Part shown: piece by piece, positions 51,211 through 60,102 of the stretch
How the letters are laid out: each line of letters opens with the position of its first letter
Numbering within the stretch: the first letter of the stretch is position 1
Assembly: GCF_013626205.1 (NCBI RefSeq)
Contig: NZ_QHJE01000001.1
Span: 1,302,001-1,366,000 of the forward strand
DNA: 64,000 bases
Direction: 5' to 3'
From: Hyphomicrobium methylovorum
GTDB taxonomy: Bacteria > Pseudomonadota > Alphaproteobacteria > Rhizobiales > Hyphomicrobiaceae
Program-made: the position numbers and the translations under genes
The notes under the pieces: generated by a model
Database searches by the model: none
What the model saw: the letters and a program-made list of their open reading frames with translations, nothing else
Told to the model about the DNA's origin: nothing

Positions 51211-52149
51211 ATGTCCGGCATCCATCACATCACCGCAATTGCGGGTGACGCGGCTCGCAATCACGATTTCTATACGCGCGTCCTTGGAATGCGGCTTGTC
51301 AAGAAGACGGTGAACTTCGACGATCCGGGTACCTATCACCTCTATTTTGCCGATGAGACCGGGTCTCCGGGAACTGTCTTGACGTTCTTTCCGTGGGGCC
51401 ATGCGCCCAGCGGACGGAACGGCGTTGGGCAGGCACAGCAGACGATGCTGCGCGTTCCTGAAAGCGCCATCGGATACTGGGCGCATCGGCTTGTCGAGAA
51501 GGGCGTACCGCATGAAGCGATCGAAAAGCGCTTTGGTCAGTCTGTTTTGGCATTCACTGATCCGGATGGCCTGAGCCTTGCGTTTGTCGGGGTGCCCGGT
51601 GCCGAAGCCGAAACCGCTTGGGCAGGGGGCGACGTGCCCGTGGAGCATGCCGTTCGCGGCTTCCATGGCATTCGCCTGCTGCTCGATGAGAAAGCGCCGA
51701 CTGCAGCCGTACTCACGAAAGCCCTCGGCTTTCGCGAGGCTGAAAGCGAAGGACCGGTTTCCCGGTTTATCGCTGACGGATCGGTTGCCGGAAGCGTCGT
51801 CGAAATCCGTGAAGCGAAAGGCTTTCTGCCCGCTCACATGGGACGTGGTTCCGTTCACCACGTCGCATTCCGTGCGGCAGACGATCAAGCGCAGGCTGAC
51901 ATGCGGCGCAAGCTCGTCGATGAGCTTCATATCCAGGTGACGGAACAGATTGACCGCAACTACTTCCGGTCAATGTACTTCCGGGAGCCTGGCGGCATCA
52001 TCTTCGAGATCGCGACGGATGCACCAGGCTTCGCAATCGATGAGGCTCAGTCCGAGCTTGGGACTGAGCTGAAACTGCCAGCATTCCTCGAGAAGAGGCG
52101 TGACGAGATCGAAGCTCGTCTCCAGCCTCTCACTGGAGTTGCAGCATGA
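51211..52149 (+). CDS. VOC-family ring-cleaving dioxygenase (MhqO-like)
   Basis: The 312 residues hold two vicinal-oxygen-chelate modules. Metal-ligand candidates are His5 or His6 in GIHHITAIAGDA, the second-module His in RGSVHHVAFRA, and Glu in GGIIFEIATD. The closest named group is MhqO/PcpA-type hydroquinone dioxygenases. It follows wrbA by 74 bases and overlaps the esterase gene by 4 bases (ATGA), so translation is coupled. It probably opens the ring of hydroquinones made by WrbA. Substrate is inferred from the operon. Confidence 0.88.
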   Translation: MSGIHHITAIAGDAARNHDFYTRVLGMRLVKKTVNFDDPGTYHLYFADETGSPGTVLTFFPWGHAPSGRNGVGQAQQTMLRVPESAIGYWAHRLVEKGVPHEAIEKRFGQSVLAFTDPDGLSLAFVGVPGAEAETAWAGGDVPVEHAVRGFHGIRLLLDEKAPTAAVLTKALGFREAESEGPVSRFIADGSVAGSVVEIREAKGFLPAHMGRGSVHHVAFRAADDQAQADMRRKLVDELHIQVTEQIDRNYFRSMYFREPGGIIFEIATDAPGFAIDEAQSELGTELKLPAFLEKRRDEIEARLQPLTGVAA

Positions 52150-52790
52150 CGCGAGAACCGTCGCAACTGAGCCGCGCGGGCGCACCTATTGGTGCCGCCC
52201 GCGCGGCCGTCATCATGATCCATGGTCGCGGCGCGAGTGCCGGCGGCATGTTGGGTCTTGCCGATGCTTTCGGCACGACAGACGTTGCATATCTCGCGCC
52301 TCAAGCGCCGCATGGGAGCTGGTATCCCTACTCGTTCCTCGCGCCGCTTGAAGATAACGAGCCTGACCTTGGCCAAGCACTCAATACGATTTCGAGCGCC
52401 GTAGCTGGGGTCATTCGCGATGGCATACCGTCTGACCGCATTGTGTTGCTCGGCTTCTCGCAAGGGGCATGTCTTGCCCTTGAATACGCGGCACGCAATG
52501 CGCAACGCTATGGCGGTGTCGTCGGGTTAAGCGGCGGGTTGATCGGGCCGGACGGAACGCCACGCACGTATCCTGGATCGCTAGAGAATACGCCTGTATT
52601 CCTAGGGTGCAGCGATATCGATGCGCATATTCCGCTGGCGCGTGTCGAAGAGTCGGCGTCCATTATGGCGTCTCTCGGCGGTGCGGTTACCAAGCGGATC
52701 TATCCGGGCATGGGGCACACCATCGCGCAGGACGAAATCAATCACGTCCAAAAAATTCTGTTCGGCATCGGAGCTGAACAAACACTGTAG
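52146..52790 (+). CDS. Alpha/beta-hydrolase, carboxylesterase/phospholipase family (MhqD-like)
   Basis: The 214-residue enzyme has an oxyanion region IMIHGRGASAGGML, the nucleophile Ser in LLGFSQGACLALEYA, Asp in LGCSDIDAHIPLA and catalytic His in GMGHTIAQDE, a complete triad. It belongs to the carboxylesterase/phospholipase group that includes MhqD of the B. subtilis mhqNOD operon. Its likely role is hydrolysis of a ring-opened or conjugated intermediate. No signal peptide. Coupled to the VOC gene by a 4-base overlap and followed 8 bases later by a flavin reductase. Confidence 0.88.
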   Translation: MTREPSQLSRAGAPIGAARAAVIMIHGRGASAGGMLGLADAFGTTDVAYLAPQAPHGSWYPYSFLAPLEDNEPDLGQALNTISSAVAGVIRDGIPSDRIVLLGFSQGACLALEYAARNAQRYGGVVGLSGGLIGPDGTPRTYPGSLENTPVFLGCSDIDAHIPLARVEESASIMASLGGAVTKRIYPGMGHTIAQDEINHVQKILFGIGAEQTL

Positions 52791-52798
52791 GTCTCTGC

Positions 52799-53461
52799 AT
52801 GGAACTCGACTTCGAGCAGCTCGCACCCGACGATCGTTACAAGATTTTGACCTCTACAATTGTGCCACGGCCGATCGCCTGGGTAACAACGCTTTCCAAG
52901 AACGGCGTGGGTAACACTGCGCCGTTCAGCTTCTTCAATGCGATGAGTAAGGCGCCCCCGCTTTTAGCTCTCGGACTGCAGGCCGATAGCGACGGAAGCA
53001 TGAAAGATAGCGCGCGCAACATTCTCGACACTGGTGAATTTGTCGTCAATCTCGTGCCGTCTGCAGCGATCGAAGCGATGAATTTGACGTCGATCGACGC
53101 GCCGCCGGACATTGATGAACTTGCTTTGGCGGGACTTGAAACAGTGGCGTCCACCAAGGTGCGGCCTCGACGGATCGCCGTGAGCCCCGTTGCTTTCGAA
53201 TGCCGCCTGCATACACCGCTTGAAGTCGCCAAAAACCAACTCGTCGTGCTTGGCGAAATCGTTGCCGCCCACGTGGACGACGCATTTATTTTGGATGCGG
53301 AGAAGTTCTACGTCGATACGCTTCGGCTTGGCCTGGTTGGCCGTATGCACGGTGGTGGATGGTACTGCGCGCCCAATGCAAGCTCAGCGTTTCAGGTGGA
53401 GCGTCCAGCGCCGTTTGCAACGCGCGCAAACGCAAGCACGCTGCCGGAGCAAAAGCGTTAG
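52799..53461 (+). CDS. Flavin reductase-like flavoprotein
   Basis: The 220 residues match the flavin-reductase domain: PRPIAWVTTLSKNGVGNTAPFSFFNAMSKAPPLL for flavin binding, SARNILDTGEFVVNLV in the middle and FECRLHTPLEV later. The group binds FMN and serves as reductase or partner for oxygenases. It is the last gene of the wrbA operon. It may provide reduced flavin or act as a nitro/quinone reductase in place of MhqN. A family exists with diverse roles, so specificity is open. Confidence 0.85.
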   Translation: MELDFEQLAPDDRYKILTSTIVPRPIAWVTTLSKNGVGNTAPFSFFNAMSKAPPLLALGLQADSDGSMKDSARNILDTGEFVVNLVPSAAIEAMNLTSIDAPPDIDELALAGLETVASTKVRPRRIAVSPVAFECRLHTPLEVAKNQLVVLGEIVAAHVDDAFILDAEKFYVDTLRLGLVGRMHGGGWYCAPNASSAFQVERPAPFATRANASTLPEQKR

Positions 53462-53537
53462 CTGTGCCAGTGGACAGATGATCCGCGCCTCAGGCACGGC
53501 GCCTGTCCGCTGGCATTAGCTTTCTTAGTTCGGCCGG

Positions 53538-54065
53538 TTACGCGCCAGCCGGAGAGCTGCGCGTTGCTTCAAACAAGAACCAGACGCGGCGTTCCGTTTC
53601 GTCGATCCAGTTTTCCAGAAGGCTCGCCGTCGCGACATCCTCATGCTCGTCGCAGAGATCGTGTGCTTCGCGCATTGAGGCGACCAACTGCAGATTGTCG
53701 TCACGCAGTTCCGACAGCATATCGCCGGGCGAAACGAATTCAGCATCGTTATCAAGAATCCGCTGCTCTTTGCTGATCTGCCCGATCGACCGAAGCGTCG
53801 TGCCGCCGATCTTACGAACGCGCTCTGCGATCGGGTCGGTCATGGCGAAGATCTGGGTGCCCTGGTCATCCAGCATAAGATGATAGTCGCGGAAATGCGG
53901 ACCCGAGACGTGCCAATGGAAATTTTTCGTCTTGACGTAGAGCGCAAAGGTATCGGCGAGCAGCGCTGTCAGCGCGCCTGATAAATCCTTGATGGCGTTG
54001 TCGGAGAAATGTGAGGGCGTCTTGAGGGGAGCCTTGCGGCGAGATTTGGCAGTATCCGTTGACAT
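53538..54065 (-). CDS. dps: Dps-type DNA-protecting mini-ferritin
   Basis: Dps forms 12-subunit shells that bind DNA and oxidise iron with peroxide. The 175-residue protein has the helical core and ferroxidase-site block NFHWHVSGPHFRDYHLMLDDQ with His50 and His62. A basic, disordered N-terminus (STDTAKSRRKAPLKTPSHF) would carry the DNA-binding function. There is a sigma-EcfG-type promoter at 54132-54157, so stress induction is likely. Convergent with the wrbA operon, whose last gene ends 76 bases away. Confidence 0.93.
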   Translation of the reverse strand: MSTDTAKSRRKAPLKTPSHFSDNAIKDLSGALTALLADTFALYVKTKNFHWHVSGPHFRDYHLMLDDQGTQIFAMTDPIAERVRKIGGTTLRSIGQISKEQRILDNDAEFVSPGDMLSELRDDNLQLVASMREAHDLCDEHEDVATASLLENWIDETERRVWFLFEATRSSPAGA

Positions 54066-54131
54066 GGGATTTGGCTTTCCTTGCTAAGCGAAGAAGCGCC
54101 TTGGGATGAAGCAAGAGGTTTCTCCAGGGCG

Positions 54132-54157
54132 AACGTTTTGGAGAGGGGAGCCGTTCC
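54132..54157 (-). promoter_or_regulatory. Sigma-EcfG (general stress) promoter of dps
   Basis: On the minus strand GGAAC (54157-54153) is followed after exactly 17 bases by CGTT (54135-54132). GGAAC-N16/17-CGTT is the alphaproteobacterial general-stress promoter pattern. It lies 67 bases before the dps start, at a normal distance, and dps is a common member of this regulon. Confidence 0.7.
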
Positions 54158-54384
54158 CCCAGGAACCGTATATGGCGCGTGTTTCAGACCATGCGGAACA
54201 GCGCGTCCCGCCCGTACGGCGACCGGCGAGCAGCCAATAAACGCCTCTCATTGCCGGTTGTCTACGGAGCAAGAAGGCCCCAGCGTTAATACCAAAATAC
54301 GATTGTCACAAAACCGGACTACTGCAATGGAGGGGCATGATGTCAGGCGATTGGTTGTTCAAGACAGCTGCTTTCAACGTCCTC

Positions 54385-54645
54385 TTAGCTGCGCCCTGAA
54401 CCCGATACATAGCGGTAAGCTCCCGCGACACCGAACGCGCCCAGCGCCGAAAGCAGCACCAAGGCGATCAACGACGGCAAGCCGTCATCCAGACCCGCAG
54501 TGGCCACGACCCATGTCGAAAGCCACGCGCCCGCAAGTCCGCCCAGGATTGCGGTTATCACATTCCCCGTCCCACGCAGCATCAGCCCAATGACTGCGCC
54601 AATTATCAGGCCCGGATATAGCGCCGGCCATAGATGATCGCCCAT
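54385..54645 (-). CDS. Small inner-membrane protein with Gly-rich helices (86 aa)
   Basis: ATG 54645 follows GGGGAGGGGAAC and is preferred to an upstream in-frame start. Three hydrophobic helices with Gly/Ala packing motifs fill the chain (LYPGLIIGAVIGLMLRG, ITAILGGLAGAWLSTWVVA, LIALVLLSALGAFGVAGAYR). The shape resembles GlsB/YeaQ-type transglycosylase-associated membrane proteins, but the sequence is not decisive. It ends 320 bases from dps. A terminator lies just upstream for the genes beyond it. Confidence 0.65.
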   Translation of the reverse strand: MGDHLWPALYPGLIIGAVIGLMLRGTGNVITAILGGLAGAWLSTWVVATAGLDDGLPSLIALVLLSALGAFGVAGAYRYVSGSGRS

Positions 54646-54708
54646 GTTCCCCTCCCCCATTCAACGTCTGTCGAATAGCGCGTTCGCGGCTCGCGATGCC
54701 GCAAAAAA

Positions 54709-54732
54709 AGACCGGCACACGTGTGCCGGTCT
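54709..54732 (-). terminator. Rho-independent terminator with 12-bp perfect stem
   Basis: The 24 bases form a perfect palindrome (arms 54709-54720 and 54721-54732), and the plus-strand A-run 54703-54709 is a U-run for minus-strand transcripts. It ends the microgene pair 54791-55194. Confidence 0.8.
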
Positions 54733-54790
54733 AAGGTTATCGCTTGGGAAGCGAACATGCAGTGCGGTTAAGTAGCCTAAGTGACGCGCA

Positions 54791-54970
54791 TTAGAATTCA
54801 GCCGCGGGACCGACCGCCGCCAAAACGGGAATCCCGTCGTGGTACGGGAACTCGACCCGTGATCTGGACTTCTGCGTCTTATGGTCGGAATCGGAGACGC
54901 TCTTTCCTTGCGGCTTCAATCGCTCTGGCTGACGCCTCAGGCTTTTAAAGTAGCTGTAATCCAGGCTCAT
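54791..54970 (-). CDS. Microgene, 59 residues, coupled to the next
   Basis: The frame opens at ATG 54970, where ATGA overlaps the stop of the preceding small gene by 4 bases, and ends at 54791. The 59 residues are basic at the N-terminus (MSLDYSYFKSLRRQPERLKP) and end FPYHDGIPVLAAVGPAAEF. No family recognised. The overlap with the upstream gene, plus the terminator 59 bases after the stop, support real coding. Confidence 0.5.
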   Translation of the reverse strand: MSLDYSYFKSLRRQPERLKPQGKSVSDSDHKTQKSRSRVEFPYHDGIPVLAAVGPAAEF

Positions 54971-55194
54971 AGCGCGACACCTCCGCGTTCGTTTGCAAAT
55001 ACGCGGCGGCGCTTGCGGCTGACGGAATGCGCGATTGCTGCTCGCTCGGCGAGGAGCGCGTTCGCAAATTTGCGGCCCTCCAGAGCGTTATAGACATCGA
55101 GTGCGCTGTGGAAGCTGTAGTGGCTCTCACCGTCCTCACGGATGATGACTCCGGCCTGATCGTCGCCGACTTCGATAACGTATGATTTAGACAT
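54967..55194 (-). CDS. Small hypothetical protein (75 aa)
   Basis: ATG 55194 has only a weak site (GAGAC) and a hairpin with arms GCCGGC (55205-55220) directly upstream. The protein reads MSKSYVIEVGDDQAGVIIRE, then a strand-rich segment ending in a helix (AERAAIAHSVSRKRR) and a basic tail. It resembles the small KTSC-type or DUF1488-like proteins in shape but I cannot assign it. Coupled to the 54791-54970 gene. Confidence 0.55.
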   Translation of the reverse strand: MSKSYVIEVGDDQAGVIIREDGESHYSFHSALDVYNALEGRKFANALLAERAAIAHSVSRKRRRVFANERGGVAL

Positions 55195-55273
55195 GAGGTC
55201 TCTTGCCGGCGGAGGCCGGCATCCTTTCAGAAAAAACGATTTTGATGTGCGGCCTAAGCCGCGGACCGGCAGC

Positions 55274-55357
55274 TCAGCAGCTGCAGCAACAAGAGGCGCG
55301 CATCCCGCACGGCATCTTGGCCAAGATCAATAACTGGTCCATCGTCGCATTTTTCAT
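55274..55357 (-). CDS. 27-residue peptide with a cysteine-rich C-terminus
   Basis: An AAGGAGAACGCTC site precedes ATG 55357, close to ideal. The frame encodes MKNATMDQLLILAKMPCGMR followed by a Cys cluster (ASCCCSC) and then stops at 55274. Five Cys in 27 residues, four of them in the last five positions, is not expected by chance. A leader peptide, a metal-binding peptide or a RiPP precursor are all possible; no modifying enzyme is encoded nearby in the window. It is the kind of gene automated callers discard by length. Confidence 0.45.
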   Translation of the reverse strand: MKNATMDQLLILAKMPCGMRASCCCSC

Positions 55358-55399
55358 GAGCGTTCTCCTTTGTGCGGAGCCCACGAACGGCCGTGGGGC

Positions 55400-55525
55400 T
55401 TAGCGTTTGATGACGCGGCGCAAGTCGCTTTTGAAATCACCGCGGTCGACGATTTGCCGACGCCGATCAGTAAAGGCCGCTCTGCAGCTTGGGTCAAATG
55501 AGAAGATCTGCTTTCCTTTGCACAT
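55400..55525 (-). CDS. Possible small Cys-containing protein (41 aa or longer)
   Basis: From ATG 55525 the frame encodes 41 residues with the look of a real protein: MCKGKQIFSFDPSCRAAFTD then a basic tail ending DLRRVIKR. The same frame is open for more than 30 codons upstream of the ATG and reads SIFGTSRRTGPHGKFQGRAQ, also protein-like, but no canonical start is present there. The ribosome-binding site at 55525 is weak. It may be the end of a gene whose start is non-canonical or was lost. It lies upstream of the Cys-rich peptide gene. Confidence 0.3.
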   Translation of the reverse strand: MCKGKQIFSFDPSCRAAFTDRRRQIVDRGDFKSDLRRVIKR

Positions 55526-55690
55526 TGAGTTGAACTGAGCCCGGCCTTGAAATTTGCCGTGGGGACCAGTCCGTCTTGAGGTGCCGAAAATCGAGCCTTT
55601 CCGGCGCGGTACTACCTCTAGTGGTTGTAGAACTTGGCGAGCGTGCTAGACCACCCGCGCGTATGTGAAAAAGGCGCTTCGGGGGATTGA

Positions 55691-57016
55691 ATGAAAATTT
55701 GCATGATCGGAGCGGGCTATGTGGGCCTCGTTTCGGCGGCGTGCTTTTCCGACTTCGGTTGGGAAGTGGTGTGCGTCGACAAGGATCAGAAGCGTCTGGA
55801 AGACCTGAAGGCGGGCCGATCGCCGATTTATGAGCCCGGCCTCGAAGCGTTGATGGAGCGCAATACGAAATCCGGACGTTTGGTGTTCACCGACGACCTC
55901 GGGCCCGCCGTCGCAAATGCCGACGTCGTGTTTCTTGCCGTCGGCACACCGATGCGGCGCGGCGACGGTTACGCCGATCTTTCATACGTCTTCAATGCGG
56001 TCGAAGAAGCTGCGCCGTTTCTCCAGGGCTTCACTGTCGTCACGACGAAATCTACGGTTCCCGTTGGCACCAGCCGCGAGATCGAGCGCCGGCTGAAGGC
56101 TGTGCGGCCAGATGCGGAAGTCGCTGTTTGCTCGAATCCGGAATTTTTGCGCGAAGGTTCGGCGATCCAGGATTTCATGCATCCCGATCGCGTTCTCGTC
56201 GGCACTGACGATGCGCGCGGACGCGAGGTGATGGAACGCCTTTACAAGCCGCTGGCATTGCGCGGGTCGCCTGTCATGTTTGTCGATCGTGAATCGGCAG
56301 AGCTTGCGAAGTATGCGGCGAACGCCTTTCTCGCTCTCAAGATCAGCTTCATCAACGAAATTGCCGATATTTGCGAAGCCGTTGGCGCGGACGTGCAGGA
56401 GGTTGCCTCGGCCATCGGCAAAGATCGCCGCATCGGAGACAAGTTTCTGCATCCCGGCCCCGGCTACGGCGGTTCTTGCTTCCCGAAAGACGTATCGGCT
56501 CTGATCCGGACAGCGCGCGAAGCCAAGGCTCCGGTTTCGATCATCGAGCAAGTCGATCGCGTCAATCATGAGCGAAAGCTCGCGATGGCGCTGCGTGTCG
56601 AAGCCGCGGCGGGCGGCTCAGTGAGAAACAAAACAGTTGCCGTGCTCGGCGTCACGTTCAAACCGAACACCGACGACATGCGCGATGCGCCAAGCCTTGT
56701 CATCATTCCGATGCTTCAGGAGCGTGGCGCGCAAATTCGCGTGGCGGATCCGCAAGGCCGTCACCAGGCCGAGCCGCTGCTGCCTGGAGTTGTATGGTGT
56801 GCGGACGCGCTGGAAGCTGCCGAAGGCGCGGACGTGCTGGTCATCATCACCGAGTGGAACGAGTTCCGCGCCGTCAATCTCGATGGTCTCAAAGCGCGCA
56901 TGTCCGGCTCCACGATCGTCGATCTTCGGAACGCTCTCGACGTTTCATCGGTCGAGCGCGCTGGTTTCGCCTATTCCGGCATTGGGCGCGGCAGGCGAGT
57001 TTCCGACCGCACCTAG
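55691..57016 (+). CDS. ugd: UDP-glucose 6-dehydrogenase
   Basis: Ugd oxidises UDP-glucose twice to UDP-glucuronate for surface polysaccharides. The 441 residues have the NAD-binding GxGYVG motif (MKICMIGAGYVGLVSAACFS), FLREGSAIQDFMHPDRVLVG for substrate binding, and the catalytic Cys263 in GPGYGGSCFPKD, with Lys nearby in the same motif. VLGVTFKPNTDDMRDAPSL is the second Rossmann domain. It is a single gene, with a 230-base gap to the flagellar operon, and could feed the surface-glycan genes at 27.5-31.9 kb. Confidence 0.95.
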   Translation: MKICMIGAGYVGLVSAACFSDFGWEVVCVDKDQKRLEDLKAGRSPIYEPGLEALMERNTKSGRLVFTDDLGPAVANADVVFLAVGTPMRRGDGYADLSYVFNAVEEAAPFLQGFTVVTTKSTVPVGTSREIERRLKAVRPDAEVAVCSNPEFLREGSAIQDFMHPDRVLVGTDDARGREVMERLYKPLALRGSPVMFVDRESAELAKYAANAFLALKISFINEIADICEAVGADVQEVASAIGKDRRIGDKFLHPGPGYGGSCFPKDVSALIRTAREAKAPVSIIEQVDRVNHERKLAMALRVEAAAGGSVRNKTVAVLGVTFKPNTDDMRDAPSLVIIPMLQERGAQIRVADPQGRHQAEPLLPGVVWCADALEAAEGADVLVIITEWNEFRAVNLDGLKARMSGSTIVDLRNALDVSSVERAGFAYSGIGRGRRVSDRT

Positions 57017-57247
57017 AGCTATCAGCGAGCCGCACTCGGGTTTCGATCGCAACTTGCCCATGCACCGAAGCGTAGATGCCGCGCTTCGGTTTGCTTGCCT
57101 ATGCTAGTCGGCGCGTTTCCTTTGAGTTGCCTAGGCCAGCCTCGCTAGCAAACGCTTCTCCTGGCTGCTTTTTCATCCCTCACGACGACCTCGCGCAAGG
57201 TTCAGACTGCAGGCTCTCGCGATCGCGCGCGGGGGAATCGACTTTTT

Positions 57248-59341
57248 ATGGCAGCCACGAAAACAGCCGATAGCGGTCTCAACATCGTCTTCGGGCAGCG
57301 GGATGCGGGTCTCGCGATCGGCGTCGTCGCAATTCTGGCGATCCTTTTCCTGCCGCTGCCGTCCTTCCTGATCGACGCCGGGTTGGCGCTTTCGATTGCG
57401 CTGTCGATTCTGATCCTGATGGTTGCACTTTGGATCCGGCGGCCTCTGGAATTTTCCGCGTTTCCAACGATCCTCCTGATCGCGACGCTGCTGCGCCTCG
57501 CCCTCAATGTTGCTACGACGCGTCTCATTCTCTCGCACGGCGCTGAGGGGCCGTCAGCCGCTGGTCACGTCATCGAAGGCTTTGCGCAGTTCGTTATGGG
57601 TGGCGATTTCGTCATCGGCGTTATCGTCTTCATCATTCTCATCACGGTCAACTTCGTCGTCATCACCAAGGGCGCGACGCGTATCGCTGAAGTCGGCGCA
57701 CGCTTCACGCTCGACTCGCTGCCCGGCAAGCAGATGGCAGTCGACGCCGACCTTTCGTCTGGCGCGATCGACGAAAAGGAAGCGATCCGGCGGCGCAAGG
57801 AACTGGAAGAAGAAAGCCAGTTCTTCGGCGCGATGGACGGCGCGTCCAAGTTCGTACGCGGCGACGCCATTGCGGGCCTGATCATTACAGCCGTGAACAT
57901 ATTCGGCGGCATCATCATTGGCGTGACGCGCCACGATCTGCCGTTCGACCGAGCTACCGATACCTTCGTGAAGCTCTCGATCGGTGACGGCCTCGTGACG
58001 CAGATGCCAGCGCTGATCGTGGCGCTGGCCGCTGGTCTTCTCGTTTCGAAGGGCGGTACGCGCGGCTCCACGGAAGGCGTGATCGTTAGCCAGTTTGGCA
58101 ATTATCCCCGCGCGCTTGTTCTCTCAGGCGGCGTTATGGGCATTCTCGCGCTCGCGCCCGGCCTCCCGTTTCTGCCGTTCGCAGCGATTGGCGGACTTCT
58201 TGGATTCGTCGGAGTTGGGATTACACGGCAGCGGGCTGCGCTGGCCGAAGCGGACGCCGACGCGAAATCCGCGAGCCAGGTTCAGTCGCCCGAAGAACAG
58301 TCAAAGCAATCCATCCGCGATCAGCTTCGCACAACGGAAATCGAAATTTGCTTTGGCAAGCAGATTTCCTCCGTGCTCATGCGTCAGTCCGGCGATCTTC
58401 CGCAGCGGGTTGCGAAGATGCGGCGTAAGTTTGCGAAGCAGTACGGCTTCGTCGTTCCGGAAATGAAGCTGACGGAAGACCTCTCCGTTCCGCCGAAGAG
58501 CTACCAGATCAAGGTTCATGGAACTGTCGTCGCGAGCGCGGAACTTCGCCTTGGCGACGTTCTGGTCGTTGTTGGCGACGGTCCGAAGCCAGACACGCCA
58601 GGCGACGAGACGCGTGAGCCGGCGTTTGGCATGAAGGCCATCTGGGTGCCGGACATCTTCACGAACGCATTGAAGCGCGATGGCTTCGTACCCGTCGAGA
58701 ATACGTCGGTTCTGCTCACGCACATAGCGGAAGTCATTCGCAACAGTCTCGCCCAGCTTCTATCTTATCGCGACTTGCGTTCGCTGCTTGACCGGCTCGA
58801 CCCTGAGTATCGCAAGCTGCTGGACGAAATTTGCCCGGCGCAGATTTCTCATTCGGGGCTTCAGAGCGTCCTCAAAATGCTGCTCGGGGAGCGCATCTCG
58901 ATCCGCAACTTGCATCTCATTCTCGAAGCCGTGGCCGAGATTGCTCCGTTCACCCGTAAGGCCGAGCAGATCACCGAGCATGTTCGCATGCGTCTTGCAG
59001 CGCAGATTTGCGGCGATCTCAGCGAGGGCAATTATCTCAAGGTGGTCCGCCTCGGCAACCGCTGGGAAACAGAGTTCCATCAAGCGCTGCGGCGTGACGC
59101 TAAGGGTGATGTCATCGAATTCGATATCGACCCGAGACTGATCGAGCAGTTCAGCGGTGATCTCAGCCGTGTCATTCAGCCGTTGATGGATGCCGGGCAT
59201 CAATTCGTTCTCGTAACTGCGGCGGATACTCGGCCCTACGTCCACACGGTTACCGAACGACTTTACGGAACGCTGTCCGTTCTTTCGCATCTCGAAATCA
59301 GCCGCGGCGTTCAGATTCAATCGCTCGGCTCGGTTTCATGA
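57248..59341 (+). CDS. flhA: Flagellar type III export gate protein FlhA
   Basis: The 697-residue protein has eight hydrophobic helices in the first 330 residues, the FlhA signatures [11 protein letters not shown] and [47 protein letters not shown] in the cytoplasmic loop, and a C-terminal nonameric ring domain ([25 protein letters not shown] region). FlhA with FlhB forms the gate for flagellar export, using proton force. GGGGGAAT lies before the ATG. It opens the operon and overlaps fliR (TCATGA). Confidence 0.97.
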   Translation: MAATKTADSGLNIVFGQRDAGLAIGVVAILAILFLPLPSFLIDAGLALSIALSILILMVALWIRRPLEFSAFPTILLIATLLRLALNVATTRLILSHGAEGPSAAGHVIEGFAQFVMGGDFVIGVIVFIILITVNFVVITKGATRIAEVGARFTLDSLPGKQMAVDADLSSGAIDEKEAIRRRKELEEESQFFGAMDGASKFVRGDAIAGLIITAVNIFGGIIIGVTRHDLPFDRATDTFVKLSIGDGLVTQMPALIVALAAGLLVSKGGTRGSTEGVIVSQFGNYPRALVLSGGVMGILALAPGLPFLPFAAIGGLLGFVGVGITRQRAALAEADADAKSASQVQSPEEQSKQSIRDQLRTTEIEICFGKQISSVLMRQSGDLPQRVAKMRRKFAKQYGFVVPEMKLTEDLSVPPKSYQIKVHGTVVASAELRLGDVLVVVGDGPKPDTPGDETREPAFGMKAIWVPDIFTNALKRDGFVPVENTSVLLTHIAEVIRNSLAQLLSYRDLRSLLDRLDPEYRKLLDEICPAQISHSGLQSVLKMLLGERISIRNLHLILEAVAEIAPFTRKAEQITEHVRMRLAAQICGDLSEGNYLKVVRLGNRWETEFHQALRRDAKGDVIEFDIDPRLIEQFSGDLSRVIQPLMDAGHQFVLVTAADTRPYVHTVTERLYGTLSVLSHLEISRGVQIQSLGSVS

Positions 59342-60102
59342 GCGAACTGACTCAGCAGACCATTCTGGTGCCGCTGATCGTCTTCTGCCGCGTCGGTGCT
59401 TGCTTCATGGTTCTGCCCGGAATCTCAAGCGAACGCATCCCAATGCAGGTTCGCTTGTTCGTGGCGATCGCCGTCGGTCTTGCGCTCACGCCGCTCGTTT
59501 ACGATCAGGTGTTCCCGATCACCGGCGGTCCCGCCAGCGGGCTTCTGGGCGTCATCGTGTCGGAAACGCTTGCTGGAGCGTTTCTCGGCTTCATGGTTCG
59601 CATCTTCTATATGGCGCTCGAATTCGCGGCAATCGCGATGGCGAACCTCGCAGGTTACGGCTCGGCATTCTCGCACGCTGTCGAAGGAAACGATCCCTCG
59701 ACGCCCTTTTCTGCATTCATCACGCTGCCTGCTGTAACGCTGTTTTTCATCACCGATCAGCATCTCAACATCATCGCGATGCTGCAAAGTTCGTTTCAGG
59801 TTTTGCAGGTGGGATCGGGTTTCGCGCTGCCGCCCGATCTGACGATGATTGTTACGACATTCGGCTCAGCGTTCCGGCTGACACTCCAGCTTAGCGCAGC
59901 TCTCGTCATCTATTCTCTGATGGTGAACCTCGCGTTCGGGTTCTTGAATAAGATGATCCCGCAAATTCCGTCGTTCTTCGTATCGACGCCGTTCGTTGTG
60001 TTCGGCGGTCTCGTCATTCTTCTTCAGATCGACAAGTCGATGCTGGAAATTTTCTCCTCGCTCGTGCAGCAGGCGATTAATAATTTGGCGCGAAATGGCT
60101 AG
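59338..60102 (+). CDS. fliR: Flagellar export protein FliR
   Basis: The 254-residue polytopic protein has about six hydrophobic helices and the FliR marks [19 protein letters not shown] at the start and [19 protein letters not shown], with [21 protein letters not shown] later. FliR joins FliP and FliQ in the inner-membrane export channel. Its start overlaps the flhA stop by 4 bases, and its stop overlaps the next gene by 8 bases, so the three are translationally coupled. Confidence 0.93.
   Translation: MSELTQQTILVPLIVFCRVGACFMVLPGISSERIPMQVRLFVAIAVGLALTPLVYDQVFPITGGPASGLLGVIVSETLAGAFLGFMVRIFYMALEFAAIAMANLAGYGSAFSHAVEGNDPSTPFSAFITLPAVTLFFITDQHLNIIAMLQSSFQVLQVGSGFALPPDLTMIVTTFGSAFRLTLQLSAALVIYSLMVNLAFGFLNKMIPQIPSFFVSTPFVVFGGLVILLQIDKSMLEIFSSLVQQAINNLARNG

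Noticed and set aside
55274-55357. Methanobactin precursor
   Set aside because: The size and Cys content invite it, but no MbnB or MbnC-like genes are nearby and the core pattern differs.
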